In this document: positions 9,188 to 19,470 of the stretch, piece after piece | Position numbering within the stretch: position 1 is the stretch's first letter | How the letters are laid out: each line of letters starts with the position of its first letter | Assembly (NCBI RefSeq): GCF_003573545.1 | Contig: NZ_QWET01000014.1 | Location: forward strand, 62,001 to 126,000 | DNA length: 64,000 nucleotides | Origin: Mariniphaga sediminis | GTDB lineage: Bacteria; Bacteroidota; Bacteroidia; Bacteroidales; Prolixibacteraceae | Direction of reading: 5' to 3' | Position numbers and translations under genes: made by a program | The notes under the pieces: generated by a model | Databases searched by the model: none | What the model was told of the DNA's origin: nothing | Seen by the model: only the letters and a program-made list of their open reading frames with translations

Positions 9188-11374
9188 CTACTCAAAATCC
9201 AGGCGTATTAAATTTTGAAACGGAATGTCTATTCCCATACAATTCTTTTTGTCCTGAATGATTTCAGAAGGTGGCGGCATACTATTTTTTCCATTTTGCA
9301 CCCTGAACTTTCTCCCGCCAGAGTCAGGCAACATGACACACACCCGTCCATCGGGCACATGGCCGTCAAACTTAATTTGTATTTGCACTTTTTCTGAGGA
9401 TGTACAATCTACCGTCAGGTTTAGCCGAAGGTCGTTACTACCCGGAATGCTGAGGCGACGGATGGAAATAACCTGCCCCTTGAGTTCTTCCGGAATGTGA
9501 GGAAAAATATACAGCCGGCTTTCAAAATGATTGTATTGAATTCCAAAAAGGTGTTCAATAATCCCCTGCACATATTGGGAAGCAGTCCAGCCGTAACGTT
9601 TAACCCCCTCTCCTGAACCGGTTCCCGGAGCAATGTATTCACTGTAGTTGTTGTTGAACATTTTGATGTTTGCCCAATTTAATTCGGCAGCCAAATCATG
9701 TTTCCCTGCATCTTCCAGTCCGGCCACAATGAACATGTTGCGCAGTGTCCACACATCTCCAAACCACGCTGTCCCGTCGTAAGTACCGGTAGCCTCCACA
9801 AAGTCAGGATCTGTTTTGGCAATGCTTGTAAGCGGTCGGGTTCCCCAGTTAAAAATGTCGGGATTCAGGAGCGTAGGGATCATTTTTTCGATTCGTTCTT
9901 CCGGAGCAATGCCCAATCGCATGGGATCAAACGTGGTGCAGATAAGTCTGTCCTTTTGTTTGTTTTCCCGGACATCATAATTGTAAAACCCCTTTTTTTC
10001 TTCATTCCATAAATGCGTATTAATTGCAGCAGAAAGTTGCTCAAACAAAAGGGAGTACATTTTCGCGTCTTCTGTGTTGCCCAGATAGCGGGCCAACTTC
10101 GAAGTATTATAACAACCCACGGCCACGGCCACATTCAAATCAACAGGAGCCAGTGTTCCCGGCCTGGCATTCCGGTCGCCAAACGATTTATCGCTGAAAC
10201 TTTCCTCAAACACCGCGGTAATCAATCTACTTTCGGAATCCCTCTTAACGGGAGAAAACCAATAGGCGAGGTATTTCTTCATAACTTCCAGAATCAGGTG
10301 TTGCAAGGATTGATCATCGGTTCGGGTTGCCACATCAAAAGCAGCCTCAAAAAATCGGGGAAGGCTGCTCACATTTCCCGGCATACCTCGCATCGGACTC
10401 CCCCCCCACAGGTCAATGCGCCCATCGGGATTCTGCGCCTGAACTCCGGCAAACCCCCTCATCATGTTTTCAACAAGTGCCTGATTCACCCATTTTGCCC
10501 CCGCAATATTCAGGCTTGCATCGAGCTGCCACCACGACTGGCCGTATTTTCCTCCCGGCGCCAGAAAAGGAAAATTGAAGCCTTTCAGCGGAACGTCGGT
10601 AACCAAACATTCATCCAGCACCACAAAGGCCTGCCGGAAATCTTCCTGCGAAATACCGGGCAGGTGAATCTCCGGTAACACCTTTTCACTACAAAGGTCG
10701 GGACGAGGTAACTTCTCCTCTGGTTCTCCACGCCCTATTCTTATCCAATCAATCCAAATATCGCCCCTCATCCACATTTGCGCCGGCCTGATTCGTATCT
10801 GGTCAATCGTTCCACGCCATGAATCCGGAAGGTAACAGGTCACTTCCTGCCATTCCGGGCAATCCGGCTTCATCGAAAAATGCACCTGACCGGCATCCGA
10901 CTCCGAATCATCGCGGGTTCTCCAAAAGATTAAACCATCGGTTTCCGGAGACAGATTACGGATGCGCATTTGAATTATATTGTATTTTTCAGCAGTTACA
11001 TTTAATCTTTGGGGAGAGACAATATCATACTTTGGATTGCTTCCCCACACCTGATAAGCCCATGAATCCATGTCTTTCCCGGACTTTCCCCCTTCAACAG
11101 AAATCCAGAGGGCACCTCCTGTAATTCCCCGTCTAATGGGGTCCGGAACAATCCATTCGTCATAATCATTCCACTCATTAAAATCCCAAAACATTTCTTT
11201 CGGGAAAGTATCAACTGTGAGCAAATTATCCTGAAGGTTTTGATGTTGTTCGGATAATTCATAAAGAAGGAGTCCCTCTTCCCCGGAACTTTTATCATTC
11301 ATGGAATATAAATATCGCGGGCTAACCAAAGCGATGCCCAGCAATAACCACATCCGGTATTTTTTGTGCTTCAT
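9188..11374 (-). CDS. (alpha/alpha)6-barrel glycoside hydrolase (MGH1/GH63-like), copy B
   Basis: Secreted 728-residue paralogue of copy A with the same order of domains: signal peptide, N-terminal beta-sandwich with WIDWIRIGRGEP, six-hairpin domain (WWQLDASLNIAGAKW, FGDVWTLRNMF, YSEYIAPGTGSGEGVKRY) and a closing beta domain (IRRLSIPGSNDLRLN). Copies A and B line up through their whole length, but with many substitutions, apart from a nearly unchanged C-terminal block. Translation may begin at Met1 or Met8; both leave a hydrophobic leader. It follows the GH78 gene at 11393 by 18 bases, so the two are probably co-transcribed. The exact glycosidase family was not recognised. Confidence 0.75.
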   Translation of the reverse strand: MKHKKYRMWLLLGIALVSPRYLYSMNDKSSGEEGLLLYELSEQHQNLQDNLLTVDTFPKEMFWDFNEWNDYDEWIVPDPIRRGITGGALWISVEGGKSGKDMDSWAYQVWGSNPKYDIVSPQRLNVTAEKYNIIQMRIRNLSPETDGLIFWRTRDDSESDAGQVHFSMKPDCPEWQEVTCYLPDSWRGTIDQIRIRPAQMWMRGDIWIDWIRIGRGEPEEKLPRPDLCSEKVLPEIHLPGISQEDFRQAFVVLDECLVTDVPLKGFNFPFLAPGGKYGQSWWQLDASLNIAGAKWVNQALVENMMRGFAGVQAQNPDGRIDLWGGSPMRGMPGNVSSLPRFFEAAFDVATRTDDQSLQHLILEVMKKYLAYWFSPVKRDSESRLITAVFEESFSDKSFGDRNARPGTLAPVDLNVAVAVGCYNTSKLARYLGNTEDAKMYSLLFEQLSAAINTHLWNEEKKGFYNYDVRENKQKDRLICTTFDPMRLGIAPEERIEKMIPTLLNPDIFNWGTRPLTSIAKTDPDFVEATGTYDGTAWFGDVWTLRNMFIVAGLEDAGKHDLAAELNWANIKMFNNNYSEYIAPGTGSGEGVKRYGWTASQYVQGIIEHLFGIQYNHFESRLYIFPHIPEELKGQVISIRRLSIPGSNDLRLNLTVDCTSSEKVQIQIKFDGHVPDGRVCVMLPDSGGRKFRVQNGKNSMPPPSEIIQDKKNCMGIDIPFQNLIRLDFE

Positions 11375-11392
11375 CCTTTTTATTCCGTTTAC

Positions 11393-14185
11393 CTATTTCT
11401 CAATAGTAAAATCATACACTCCGGAACCGACTTGCAAAACCGTATAAGTCCCGTTTATTCCGACAATCGAAAAATCATTCGACTTGCCAATCAATGTTTT
11501 TCCCTCACGTATCTTTTTTCTTTCCACCGATGGAACATAAATCTGTGCACTTGTGTTAGCCGGAATTTCCACATGCAATTCCAGCCGGTCATCTCCTTTT
11601 TTCCAGTTAGATACAATTCTCCCGTTAACGCTGTTGTAGCTGGCATTCATGAACTGCAACCCTTCGCCGATGCTGGGTTTGATGATAATCTTCCGAAACC
11701 CGGGGCCGTCGGTGTCTATTCCGGCTGCTTTGGAAAACATCCACTCGGCAACAGCGCCAAAAGAATAGTGACTAAAAGAGTTCATCGCCGACCGGGTTTT
11801 ACCTCCTAGAAAACCGGTTTCTTTGGTATAGCTATTCCAGCGTTCCCAAATTGAGGTACTCCCGTTCACAACCGAGTATCCCCAACTGGGATATTCCGTT
11901 TGCGTAAACAGGGAATAGGCCAAATCATTGTACCCAAAGTCAGACAAAACCAACATAACATGCTTGGTACCAATAAATCCGCTGCTAAACCTGTTTCCAT
12001 TCTCCGTAATCATTTTGGCAAGGAATGCTGCTCCCTGTTCTTTCAGATTCTCCGGATACAAGCCCATGTATAACGACAAAGCATAAGCAGTTTGGGTATG
12101 TTCCTTCAAGCTTCCGTCTTCATTCATATATTGCCGGGCATAGTCCTTTTTTATATTCTGAAAAAGATGCTGATAGTACGCTGCATCTTCTTCCTGATTC
12201 AGGCATTGCGCTATTTCAGACATCATTTTTGCATCGTACGCAAAATAGGCGCTGGCAATTAAATCTTTCGAGGTTTCTTTGCCCAGACTCAGCCAATCGC
12301 CGTAATTATTACCGGACCCGGGTCTCAGAAAACCGTTACTTTCAGAAAGCTGAAAGTCCATGAACCGCTTCATCCCCGGATACATCCGGCGAAGCAAAAG
12401 CGTATCGCCATATATTTTGTACATATTGTACGGAATGATAATACCGGCATCGGACCAGGCCGGTGAATGCGGCACATGGTATGGCCGGATGTAAGGAATA
12501 GGGGCAAAAATCGGGTATGCTCCGTACCAGAGTTGTCCGTCGTCAACATCCTGCATCCATTTGGTGAAAAATGCGGAAACGTCGGCATTGTAAGCAGCCG
12601 AAACAGAATACAGCTGCGCATCCCCCGTCCAGCCAAGGCGTTCGTCGCGTTGGGGACAATCTGTCGGGACATCAAAAAAATTGGCAAACTGGGTGGTCAA
12701 TATATTTTGATACAATTGATTGTTCATTTCAGAAGAGCACGTGAAGGTACTTGCCTGCCTGGTGTCCGAATTCATAACAATCCCGGTAATAGTGGACAAA
12801 TCCGGTTTTTGCGACAATCCGGTAACTTCCACATACTGAAAACCGTGATAAGTGAAGCGGGGTTCCCAAATTTCAACACCTTCGCCTTTTAGTATATAGG
12901 TATCGGTAGCCCTTGCTTTTCGCAGGTTTTCAGTCATCAGCGAGCCGTCATTATGAAGCATCTCTCCATAACGAATGGTGACTTCCTCCCCCTTTTCTCC
13001 GGACACTTTCAGCCGTACGATTCCGGCAATATTTTTCCCCAGATTAAAAATGTAAGTCCCCTTTTCGGGCTCCGTCATCTCTATTGGCTGAATTTCTTCT
13101 ATGTGCTTTACCAACACCCCGGGATATGCCTCCAATGCACCCGACAACTTCAACCCTAAATCTGCTTTTTCCCAATTTTCAGCATTGAAACCGGGCTGGT
13201 CCCAGCCGGTATTTTCCAGCCGGGCATCGTAAACTTCTCCCATCAGGATGTCCGCCTCCCTGATTGGACCGAGCCCGGCCATCCATTCTTCGCTGGAGGC
13301 AATTATTTCCTTTGAGCCATCGGTAAACGTTACCTCCAACTGCCCGATAAACGAAGGAGATTCTCCGTAAAAACCTCTTACCTTATCCAGTTTTACAAAC
13401 AAGGCATAACCGATGTAACCTGCGTACCAGCCATCGGCAAGGATAGCGCCAATGGCATTTTCACCTGCCTTCAGCAAGTCCGTTACATCGTATGTGTTGT
13501 AGTACACACGCTTGTTGTAGTCGGTCCAGCCCGGAGTAAAACAGGCATCGCCTACTTTTTGCCCGTTTAACCTCAACTCGTAAAGCCCCAGTGCCGAAGC
13601 ATAAACTTTGGCGCTTTTTATTTGCTTACCGAGCTTAAAAGACTTCCGCAGGTACCTGGCAGGCGGCAAATAAAGTTCCTCGTATTTATCGCCTGTAAAA
13701 GGTTCTACATTGTGTGTAATCCACTTTGCTTTCCAGTCGCTGTAATTTAGCAGTCCCACCGACCAATATGCCACACTGCTTTCAGAAACCGCTCCGCTTT
13801 TATCCCAAACCCTGACCTTCCAGTAGCATTCATCCCGCGATTGCAGCTGCTTTCCGCTGTAAACAATTTGATTGGTTTGATTGGATTCCATTTTCCCCGA
13901 GTCCCAAAGGTCTGCATTATTGTTAGCAAGTTTTTCGGGCGTTGAACTCACCAGAATCCGGTAAGCCGTTTGAACCTGGTTCCGTTCTTCGGATGTAAGT
14001 ATCCAACTCAAACGAGGAGTGGTATTTTGTATGCCCAATGGATTTACCAGGTATTCGCAGCGGAGGTATTCCACCGACAGATTCCCCGAAAAACCATGTG
14101 CAGACAACAACAATGCTACCAGCAACACCCTGCCGAACCGGAAGGTTCTCTTTTTTAAATTTCGAAAAATTTGTTTTTCAGACAT
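11393..14185 (-). CDS. Alpha-L-rhamnosidase, GH78
   Basis: Second GH78 enzyme. I take the ATG at 14185 because AGGAGAAAGCA stands directly before it, although the frame is open from 14224. The product (930 residues) has a leader around FGRVLLVALLLSAHGFSG, an Fn3-like N-terminal domain (LRCEYLVNPLGI), two GH78 beta-sandwiches and the six-hairpin domain with DCPQRDERLGWTGDAQLY containing the catalytic-centre acids. Near the end, FSHYSFGAVAEWMF and AGIDTDGPGFRKIIIKP are typical of GH78. Unlike the copy at the left edge it has no discoidin-like insert, so the two probably differ in substrate or binding. Expected to act in the periplasm or at the surface on terminal rhamnose. Confidence 0.94.
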   Translation of the reverse strand: MSEKQIFRNLKKRTFRFGRVLLVALLLSAHGFSGNLSVEYLRCEYLVNPLGIQNTTPRLSWILTSEERNQVQTAYRILVSSTPEKLANNNADLWDSGKMESNQTNQIVYSGKQLQSRDECYWKVRVWDKSGAVSESSVAYWSVGLLNYSDWKAKWITHNVEPFTGDKYEELYLPPARYLRKSFKLGKQIKSAKVYASALGLYELRLNGQKVGDACFTPGWTDYNKRVYYNTYDVTDLLKAGENAIGAILADGWYAGYIGYALFVKLDKVRGFYGESPSFIGQLEVTFTDGSKEIIASSEEWMAGLGPIREADILMGEVYDARLENTGWDQPGFNAENWEKADLGLKLSGALEAYPGVLVKHIEEIQPIEMTEPEKGTYIFNLGKNIAGIVRLKVSGEKGEEVTIRYGEMLHNDGSLMTENLRKARATDTYILKGEGVEIWEPRFTYHGFQYVEVTGLSQKPDLSTITGIVMNSDTRQASTFTCSSEMNNQLYQNILTTQFANFFDVPTDCPQRDERLGWTGDAQLYSVSAAYNADVSAFFTKWMQDVDDGQLWYGAYPIFAPIPYIRPYHVPHSPAWSDAGIIIPYNMYKIYGDTLLLRRMYPGMKRFMDFQLSESNGFLRPGSGNNYGDWLSLGKETSKDLIASAYFAYDAKMMSEIAQCLNQEEDAAYYQHLFQNIKKDYARQYMNEDGSLKEHTQTAYALSLYMGLYPENLKEQGAAFLAKMITENGNRFSSGFIGTKHVMLVLSDFGYNDLAYSLFTQTEYPSWGYSVVNGSTSIWERWNSYTKETGFLGGKTRSAMNSFSHYSFGAVAEWMFSKAAGIDTDGPGFRKIIIKPSIGEGLQFMNASYNSVNGRIVSNWKKGDDRLELHVEIPANTSAQIYVPSVERKKIREGKTLIGKSNDFSIVGINGTYTVLQVGSGVYDFTIEK

Positions 14186-14233
14186 TGCTTTCTCCTGATA
14201 ACAAAAACCGGTAAGATTTCTCATAATATGGAC

Positions 14234-16003
14234 TTATTCAGTTTTGTGAAATAGTGTTTGAATTTTATATTGACCCGGCAACCCCATCTTTTCATCCATC
14301 ACATGATAAATTGGTTTTAATTCGGCATTGGTTCCATCAATTATGATTTTACCTTCTGCCAATTCTTTTATTTCCGGATTACCGCGTAATTCAATTTCAT
14401 TTTTCGGATTATACACTCCCAATAATAAAGGGCCTTTTCTTATTTTTAAATAATCGGGATTATTGGCTGCAATCGCGGTTGGGGTTTGTTTATAACAGAG
14501 AGTAAATGTATCTCCTTTGTCAAACGTTTCGGAATAGGTCAGCCAGTTTTCTTTCAACTGATAATCCATCACTTTCCCGGATTTTTCCAGTTTTACGTCA
14601 CTCACCCACTCCGGGATGAAAACTTTCATTACTGCAATTAAATCCGGAGAGGATTCCGTCACAGTGAATGTCACGTTGTCTCCGAAAGGATAATCCGTTT
14701 TCTGTGATAACTTCAGTTCTCCACCGGGTAATTCAAATTTAGCTTGTGAGTCGGCCAAATCCGGAATATAGATAGTATCGTTTTGTGTAAAATACAGCGA
14801 TTTTATTTTGGTTGCAAAAGCTTCGGCACCCCTCATGGTGCAACACCAATGTGCCTCGTACATAAACGCTTCGAGGTTAACGTGGTCTCCATTCAGGCAA
14901 GTACTTAAGCCAAAACCACCGTTGGCGCGCTGCCCCACGCATATTCCATTGTACCAGATTAACTGGGCGTCTGAAAGATATTGGGTATTGCCGGTATGTT
15001 GCCAAAGCGAAAGGGCAGCCAGGTAAGAATCAACCACCGCGCAAGGCTCTGTCCAGGTGTCGGTTCGTTGAAACCAGTTAAAATTCTCGTAGTTTTCAGT
15101 CATTCCTTTGGCTTTGTATAAATGAAATCGCTCGATTGCTTTTTCCAGTAGCCTGGTATCCCCGGTTAATTCATACAATCTGATGATGCCCCGAATTGCA
15201 GTCAGCGATGCATGAGTCTGTGCTTTGATGCCATACAAGTCCACCTCAAAAAAACGATTAGCCAATTCATAACTTAATTCTTTCAACTCCGGTGTTTTCA
15301 GTATTCGGTATGCCTGAACCACCCCGTCCATAAAAACAAAGTCACAACCAACATCTGAGGATAAAACCCAACCATCCAGCATTTTGGTAGATTGCCCCAG
15401 CATTTCTTCGGCGTGTTCCCTGGGACCCGGGTCAATCGGATAGTTTTTATGAGCTCCCAAAGTAGGCAAAGCCAATCCTTCCACAAATCCTTTTAAAAGT
15501 GACAATATCACCGGGTCCTTTTTCCATAGGTACTGTTCACAAAGCCCGCGAAACATCCAGCTATTTCCGGCCAATTGCTGTTCACTAATCAGCTCTCCGT
15601 AATCTTTCCCCATGTAACCTTTGTCGTTAAGGTGGTTTGGAAAATCAGCAATCAGTTCATCCAGGTACCTGGCTTCACGACCGGTTGCACGTTCCAGAAG
15701 GGTTAATGCCAACAGTGTCCGCCCGGGCATGTCGCCGGGCCATTCATCGTAATGATACGACTGGTAAGGAATACGATACAAGGTATCCGGCAAATACCGC
15801 CCCTTCTCCAAGCGGCTCATGCTGGCTGCTGCCCGCGACCACAATACTCCCCCTGCTTCCACATTTCCATAACCAATGGGCTGTATGCCGGTCTTTTCCG
15901 GCTGTGGTTTCTCCTCAGTGCATGAAACAACTGTTATAATAAGAAGGACTATGAATAAGTTATTCAATAATAAAGACATCGCTTTTACTCGTCTTTCTTT
16001 CAT
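14234..16003 (-). CDS. GH127/GH146-like beta-L-arabinofuranosidase lipoprotein
   Basis: Lipoprotein of 589 residues with lipobox VVSC (Cys28; Cys20 if translation begins at Met9). It has an (alpha/alpha)6 domain followed by a beta-sandwich. The segment EAHWCCTMRGAEAF matches the Cys-Cys motif that, together with an upstream Glu and Cys, binds zinc in GH127 beta-L-arabinofuranosidases. The DTIYIPDL and QKTDYPFGD segments that follow also match the family. The exact family within the DUF1680 group is uncertain because the second conserved Cys-Pro-Pro-Asn is absent here. It lies 2 bases from the GH106 gene and 9 bases from the extended frame of the GH78 gene, a tight operon. Confidence 0.78.
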   Translation of the reverse strand: MKERRVKAMSLLLNNLFIVLLIITVVSCTEEKPQPEKTGIQPIGYGNVEAGGVLWSRAAASMSRLEKGRYLPDTLYRIPYQSYHYDEWPGDMPGRTLLALTLLERATGREARYLDELIADFPNHLNDKGYMGKDYGELISEQQLAGNSWMFRGLCEQYLWKKDPVILSLLKGFVEGLALPTLGAHKNYPIDPGPREHAEEMLGQSTKMLDGWVLSSDVGCDFVFMDGVVQAYRILKTPELKELSYELANRFFEVDLYGIKAQTHASLTAIRGIIRLYELTGDTRLLEKAIERFHLYKAKGMTENYENFNWFQRTDTWTEPCAVVDSYLAALSLWQHTGNTQYLSDAQLIWYNGICVGQRANGGFGLSTCLNGDHVNLEAFMYEAHWCCTMRGAEAFATKIKSLYFTQNDTIYIPDLADSQAKFELPGGELKLSQKTDYPFGDNVTFTVTESSPDLIAVMKVFIPEWVSDVKLEKSGKVMDYQLKENWLTYSETFDKGDTFTLCYKQTPTAIAANNPDYLKIRKGPLLLGVYNPKNEIELRGNPEIKELAEGKIIIDGTNAELKPIYHVMDEKMGLPGQYKIQTLFHKTE

Positions 16004-16005
16004 GT

Positions 16006-18747
16006 TTAATTGATTTTAGTGAGATAGGCCTTCCCGATGATTCCTGAAAGCGACGGTTCCCAGCCCGAAGCATCGAACGGCTTGTATTTGATATCCACAA
16101 AATTTATTTCTTTGAATTTCTTCCAGGGCGCTCCCACTTTATCCATCGCTATTATCTTGTTCGCGGATAAGTTCTGCACGATTATTTCAATTTGGTTCTC
16201 TGCCTTTAAAACAGTACCCGGAATTTCGAGTTGTAAAGGCACACTCCAGATTGTCCCCATGTTAATCCCGTTTATCCAAACCTCTGCAGATTCCCTTACA
16301 TCATCCAGACAAAGGAGGTAGGCAGATTCCGGTGATGGTTTTCCTTTTAAACTGAAAGTACTGGTATATTTGGCTTTCCCTGAAAAATAGCAGAGCGCGG
16401 AATCCCCCCATTCAGTCCAGGAGAAAAGAGAATCAATGGTATACCCTTCTGCTAATTTTTCCGTATTTCCCGAGATAAACGTTACATTCCACTTCTCTGA
16501 AAATACAATTGTATCTGATGGATGCGCAAACTTCCATGCATCCAAATCCGGTTTTGTTTGGTGTGGAAATAAAAAGCACGATTTCCCGGGTGGCAACTGA
16601 AGGAATATTTTGCCTGTTCCCTTTGTCCCTTTCACATCAACAAATCCTCTTTTATTGGCTAGTGGGTCATATATTTCAAGGAAGTTACACGCGCTGGAAA
16701 TACTTACAGAATCTTCATAAAACCGGTCAGACAGGTTTGTCACAAAATAAAAAGGCGTTCCGTTTTTTTTCTTCCGGATAAAATCAAGCCCCTGAAGCTT
16801 CATCTTTTCGTTCCTGACTTTTAGCTTATCCAGTACCGTTAAAACCCCCTCATTCCCAACGTAAACATCCGGAAACTGAGCCAACCTTTGTTTTGCTGTG
16901 CTCAATCCCGGACTGTTTTGCAAATATGCTGTGTAACCGGCAAAGTGTTTGGGCAAATCACCGGCGAATACAACCGTTGCACCTTGCTGCGCCAGTTTTT
17001 CCAGCTCAGCAAATGTTTCTTTACTGATGAAATCAAGCTCAGGGACTACAACAACCGAATACGTTGAGCTTCCGTTCAAAAACAATTTGTTTTCATCGTT
17101 TACCCGAAGCTGCGCTATTTGCCTGTCGGAAATGTAATCATACGAATACCCTTGCTCCCATAAAAGTTTTGACAAATCCCCGAAAGCCGTTTCACCAAAC
17201 CACTTTGACCATTTATGCACATCAAGCTGCAACAACAACTCCCCTTCGTCTTTGGTCCATAAATCGTGTATCGGGAAGTAGAGCAAAATATCATTATCCG
17301 GGATTGAATTCTGTAGCAGCGACTGGCAATTATAAATGTACTCATTCAACCGGGGAAGCTCCTCTTTAAAATGAGCATTCCTGCCGAAATTGGTTGAGGC
17401 GTAAAACAGCCATCCAGGAAATTCTTCGGCTACAGGGGAATAGGTTGCACCGTGATAAAAAATATGATTTATTCCCGACACCAACAGCTCGTCAATCTGT
17501 GGTTTTATCTGGGATAAAGCCACTTTGAAATGATTTCCAAGCCAGGTCGCAGTTTCGGAACTCACCTGTTTTTTACCATACAAATGCGCTGGTGACGAAG
17601 CAAACTTCATCATCAAAGGACTGGGGCGGCCAAAACGTTCTTCTTCATAATCCTCATCAACCCGGACACCGGGGATAGAAAACTGGCTGGAACCGAACGA
17701 TTCCGTTTCCGGAATAGTTGCTTCGGCATAATAGTCCAGAATATTGCCCGGCGAACCATGCGCCTGATTCCTTGTTTCAACGTTGTGTTTACGCGCCCAA
17801 CTGCTCCACGACCGGGTAAATGATGTCAGTAGCAAATCGGACAGCGTTTCCCTGACATCGCATTTTACAAACTGATGTTCGGGGTGTTCCTCATCAAGAA
17901 ATACTGGCAATACATCTGACAAATCGTATCCCCGGAGCGCCTCAAACTCACCAAAAAAGTTGGTGGTCCAGTCTGCCCTGTACACTTCATATGAATCGTG
18001 ATAAATCGCTCTTGGCCTGATTTCGAATTGAGAATTTGTAAAGACAGAATCAAAATGATTCAGATAATTTTTCACGGACTTATTGTCAAAGTAATCCATT
18101 ACCAGTCCTTCGCCGCCCGGAGCTGCACGCTTTACTTTTTGTTTGGTTAAACCCGTACCCAGAAACACCAGTTTCCAGGAGCCGGAAGGGACTTCACATT
18201 CTATTTTCTCTTTTGATTTGAATCGCTCCAAATCAATGGATTCCCCCTCCTGGTTCACCGCAAATATTTTTTGCAACTTGTAAAACTCCTGATTTCTGTT
18301 GATGGAATCCATACCAAAAACGATTTTTGACGTGTTCCCCAAATCATACGTTTCAACCTGAAGTTTTTTGGCTGCATTTTCTTTTTCTACAAACGACCCT
18401 CCGTATGGCCAGCCTGTTCCTAAAGTAATATCAACACCTAATCCAACTTTCTTTGCTTCACGAATGGTATAGTCAACCATTTCCATCCACTTTTCACTTA
18501 AAAAAGGAATGTCATTCCTGTCATTTTCCTGCACACCATAAATAGGTACAATATGGACACCTCCCACTCCGGACTCAGCAAACTCGTTTAGCTGGATTTT
18601 CAAATCCTCTTTATCCACAGCGCTTCCCATCCACCACCAATAAACCCAGGGCTTACACATGTTATCCGACTTTTCTGAATCAGTGGCCACCTGGCAACCT
18701 TGACAGATGAACAGGAACAGGATGAATAGAGAATGGATGTAGTTCAT
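16006..18747 (-). CDS. GH106-family alpha-L-rhamnosidase lipoprotein
   Basis: Predicted lipoprotein of 913 residues (Cys18 in ICQGC). The N-terminal TIM-barrel start, PWVYWWWMGSAVDKEDL followed by GVGGVHIVPIYG and GTGWPYGG, is characteristic of GH106. A long middle region carries FYHGATYSP, and the C-terminal jelly rolls include EVWINGINMGTIW and the GH2-like sugar-binding fold. GH106 enzymes remove alpha-L-rhamnose from rhamnogalacturonans and related glycans. Together with the two GH78 genes this makes three rhamnosidases within 19 kb, so the target is rhamnose-rich or has several different rhamnose linkages. The catalytic residues were not assigned. Confidence 0.88.
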   Translation of the reverse strand: MNYIHSLFILFLFICQGCQVATDSEKSDNMCKPWVYWWWMGSAVDKEDLKIQLNEFAESGVGGVHIVPIYGVQENDRNDIPFLSEKWMEMVDYTIREAKKVGLGVDITLGTGWPYGGSFVEKENAAKKLQVETYDLGNTSKIVFGMDSINRNQEFYKLQKIFAVNQEGESIDLERFKSKEKIECEVPSGSWKLVFLGTGLTKQKVKRAAPGGEGLVMDYFDNKSVKNYLNHFDSVFTNSQFEIRPRAIYHDSYEVYRADWTTNFFGEFEALRGYDLSDVLPVFLDEEHPEHQFVKCDVRETLSDLLLTSFTRSWSSWARKHNVETRNQAHGSPGNILDYYAEATIPETESFGSSQFSIPGVRVDEDYEEERFGRPSPLMMKFASSPAHLYGKKQVSSETATWLGNHFKVALSQIKPQIDELLVSGINHIFYHGATYSPVAEEFPGWLFYASTNFGRNAHFKEELPRLNEYIYNCQSLLQNSIPDNDILLYFPIHDLWTKDEGELLLQLDVHKWSKWFGETAFGDLSKLLWEQGYSYDYISDRQIAQLRVNDENKLFLNGSSTYSVVVVPELDFISKETFAELEKLAQQGATVVFAGDLPKHFAGYTAYLQNSPGLSTAKQRLAQFPDVYVGNEGVLTVLDKLKVRNEKMKLQGLDFIRKKKNGTPFYFVTNLSDRFYEDSVSISSACNFLEIYDPLANKRGFVDVKGTKGTGKIFLQLPPGKSCFLFPHQTKPDLDAWKFAHPSDTIVFSEKWNVTFISGNTEKLAEGYTIDSLFSWTEWGDSALCYFSGKAKYTSTFSLKGKPSPESAYLLCLDDVRESAEVWINGINMGTIWSVPLQLEIPGTVLKAENQIEIIVQNLSANKIIAMDKVGAPWKKFKEINFVDIKYKPFDASGWEPSLSGIIGKAYLTKIN

Positions 18748-18757
18748 AGATTATAAT

Positions 18758-19429
18758 TTACGTTTCATTCTTATTTATTATCGCCTTTTGGATTAAAGCA
18801 AATGTCACAAAAATATGTGATGCAAAGTAGGTTGGCAGAATCAGAAAACTTAGTTGTGGCAGAGAAGCAAACTCACGGAAAGCGATGATTGTATCCGAGA
18901 AAAAAAGCAAGGCAATCCCTATGAAAAACCCCCATCTCACCATCGGAGAAGTATTGATACCCAACGCTGCTCCCAATGAAATGCAGGAAATCAACAAATA
19001 GAGTAACACTGACACCAATAACAGAGTACTCTCAATGGCCGGATACAGCCAAAAAGCAAAGAAAACCAGGTAAACTGCCAGCACCACAGCCGTAAATACC
19101 TTTTTTATCCGGCCGTTCTTCAAGGCAAAAACCAGAAAACCAACATGTGCCAGAAAAAATGCCCCCACCCCACTTGAAAACAGTACAAAACTGGAGCCCT
19201 TGTGCGACATAAACCAATCGCCAATAATTGAAAAAACAAAGGCGACTAAAACATACCAAACATCAGGGTTCTGCCTCAATCTTTTATAAAATAAAACGGC
19301 TGAAATGATCAGGCAACTACCGGTAACTGCAGCCCGAAACACAAAACCATAGCCATTACATGCAAAATACATAAGTATTGCCGGGATGGCCAGTAACAAG
19401 AACGGAATTTTCACAGGTAACTTATTCAT
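18758..19429 (-). CDS. YhhN/TMEM86-family membrane protein
   Basis: A 223-residue, highly hydrophobic protein with about eight membrane segments. The motifs SIIGDWFMSHKG and FFSDTIIAF place conserved acids in the membrane as in the YhhN family, whose animal member TMEM86B is a lysoplasmalogenase. Bacterial functions are poorly defined; cleavage of the vinyl-ether bond of lysoplasmalogens is the best precedent. It stands 10 bases from the GH106 gene and 41 bases from the AT-rich unknown, so it seems to share their transcript, which is an odd place for an ether-lipid enzyme unless the locus deals with lipid-linked material. Confidence 0.8.
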   Translation of the reverse strand: MNKLPVKIPFLLLAIPAILMYFACNGYGFVFRAAVTGSCLIISAVLFYKRLRQNPDVWYVLVAFVFSIIGDWFMSHKGSSFVLFSSGVGAFFLAHVGFLVFALKNGRIKKVFTAVVLAVYLVFFAFWLYPAIESTLLLVSVLLYLLISCISLGAALGINTSPMVRWGFFIGIALLFFSDTIIAFREFASLPQLSFLILPTYFASHIFVTFALIQKAIINKNET

Positions 19430-19470
19430 AACAAACTATTTTTAGAAACTACCAATCATATTCAACATTG

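Noticed and set aside
10013-10678. Plus-strand 221-codon frame opposite hydrolase copy B
   Set aside because: Shadow of the minus-strand gene; no protein-like motif.
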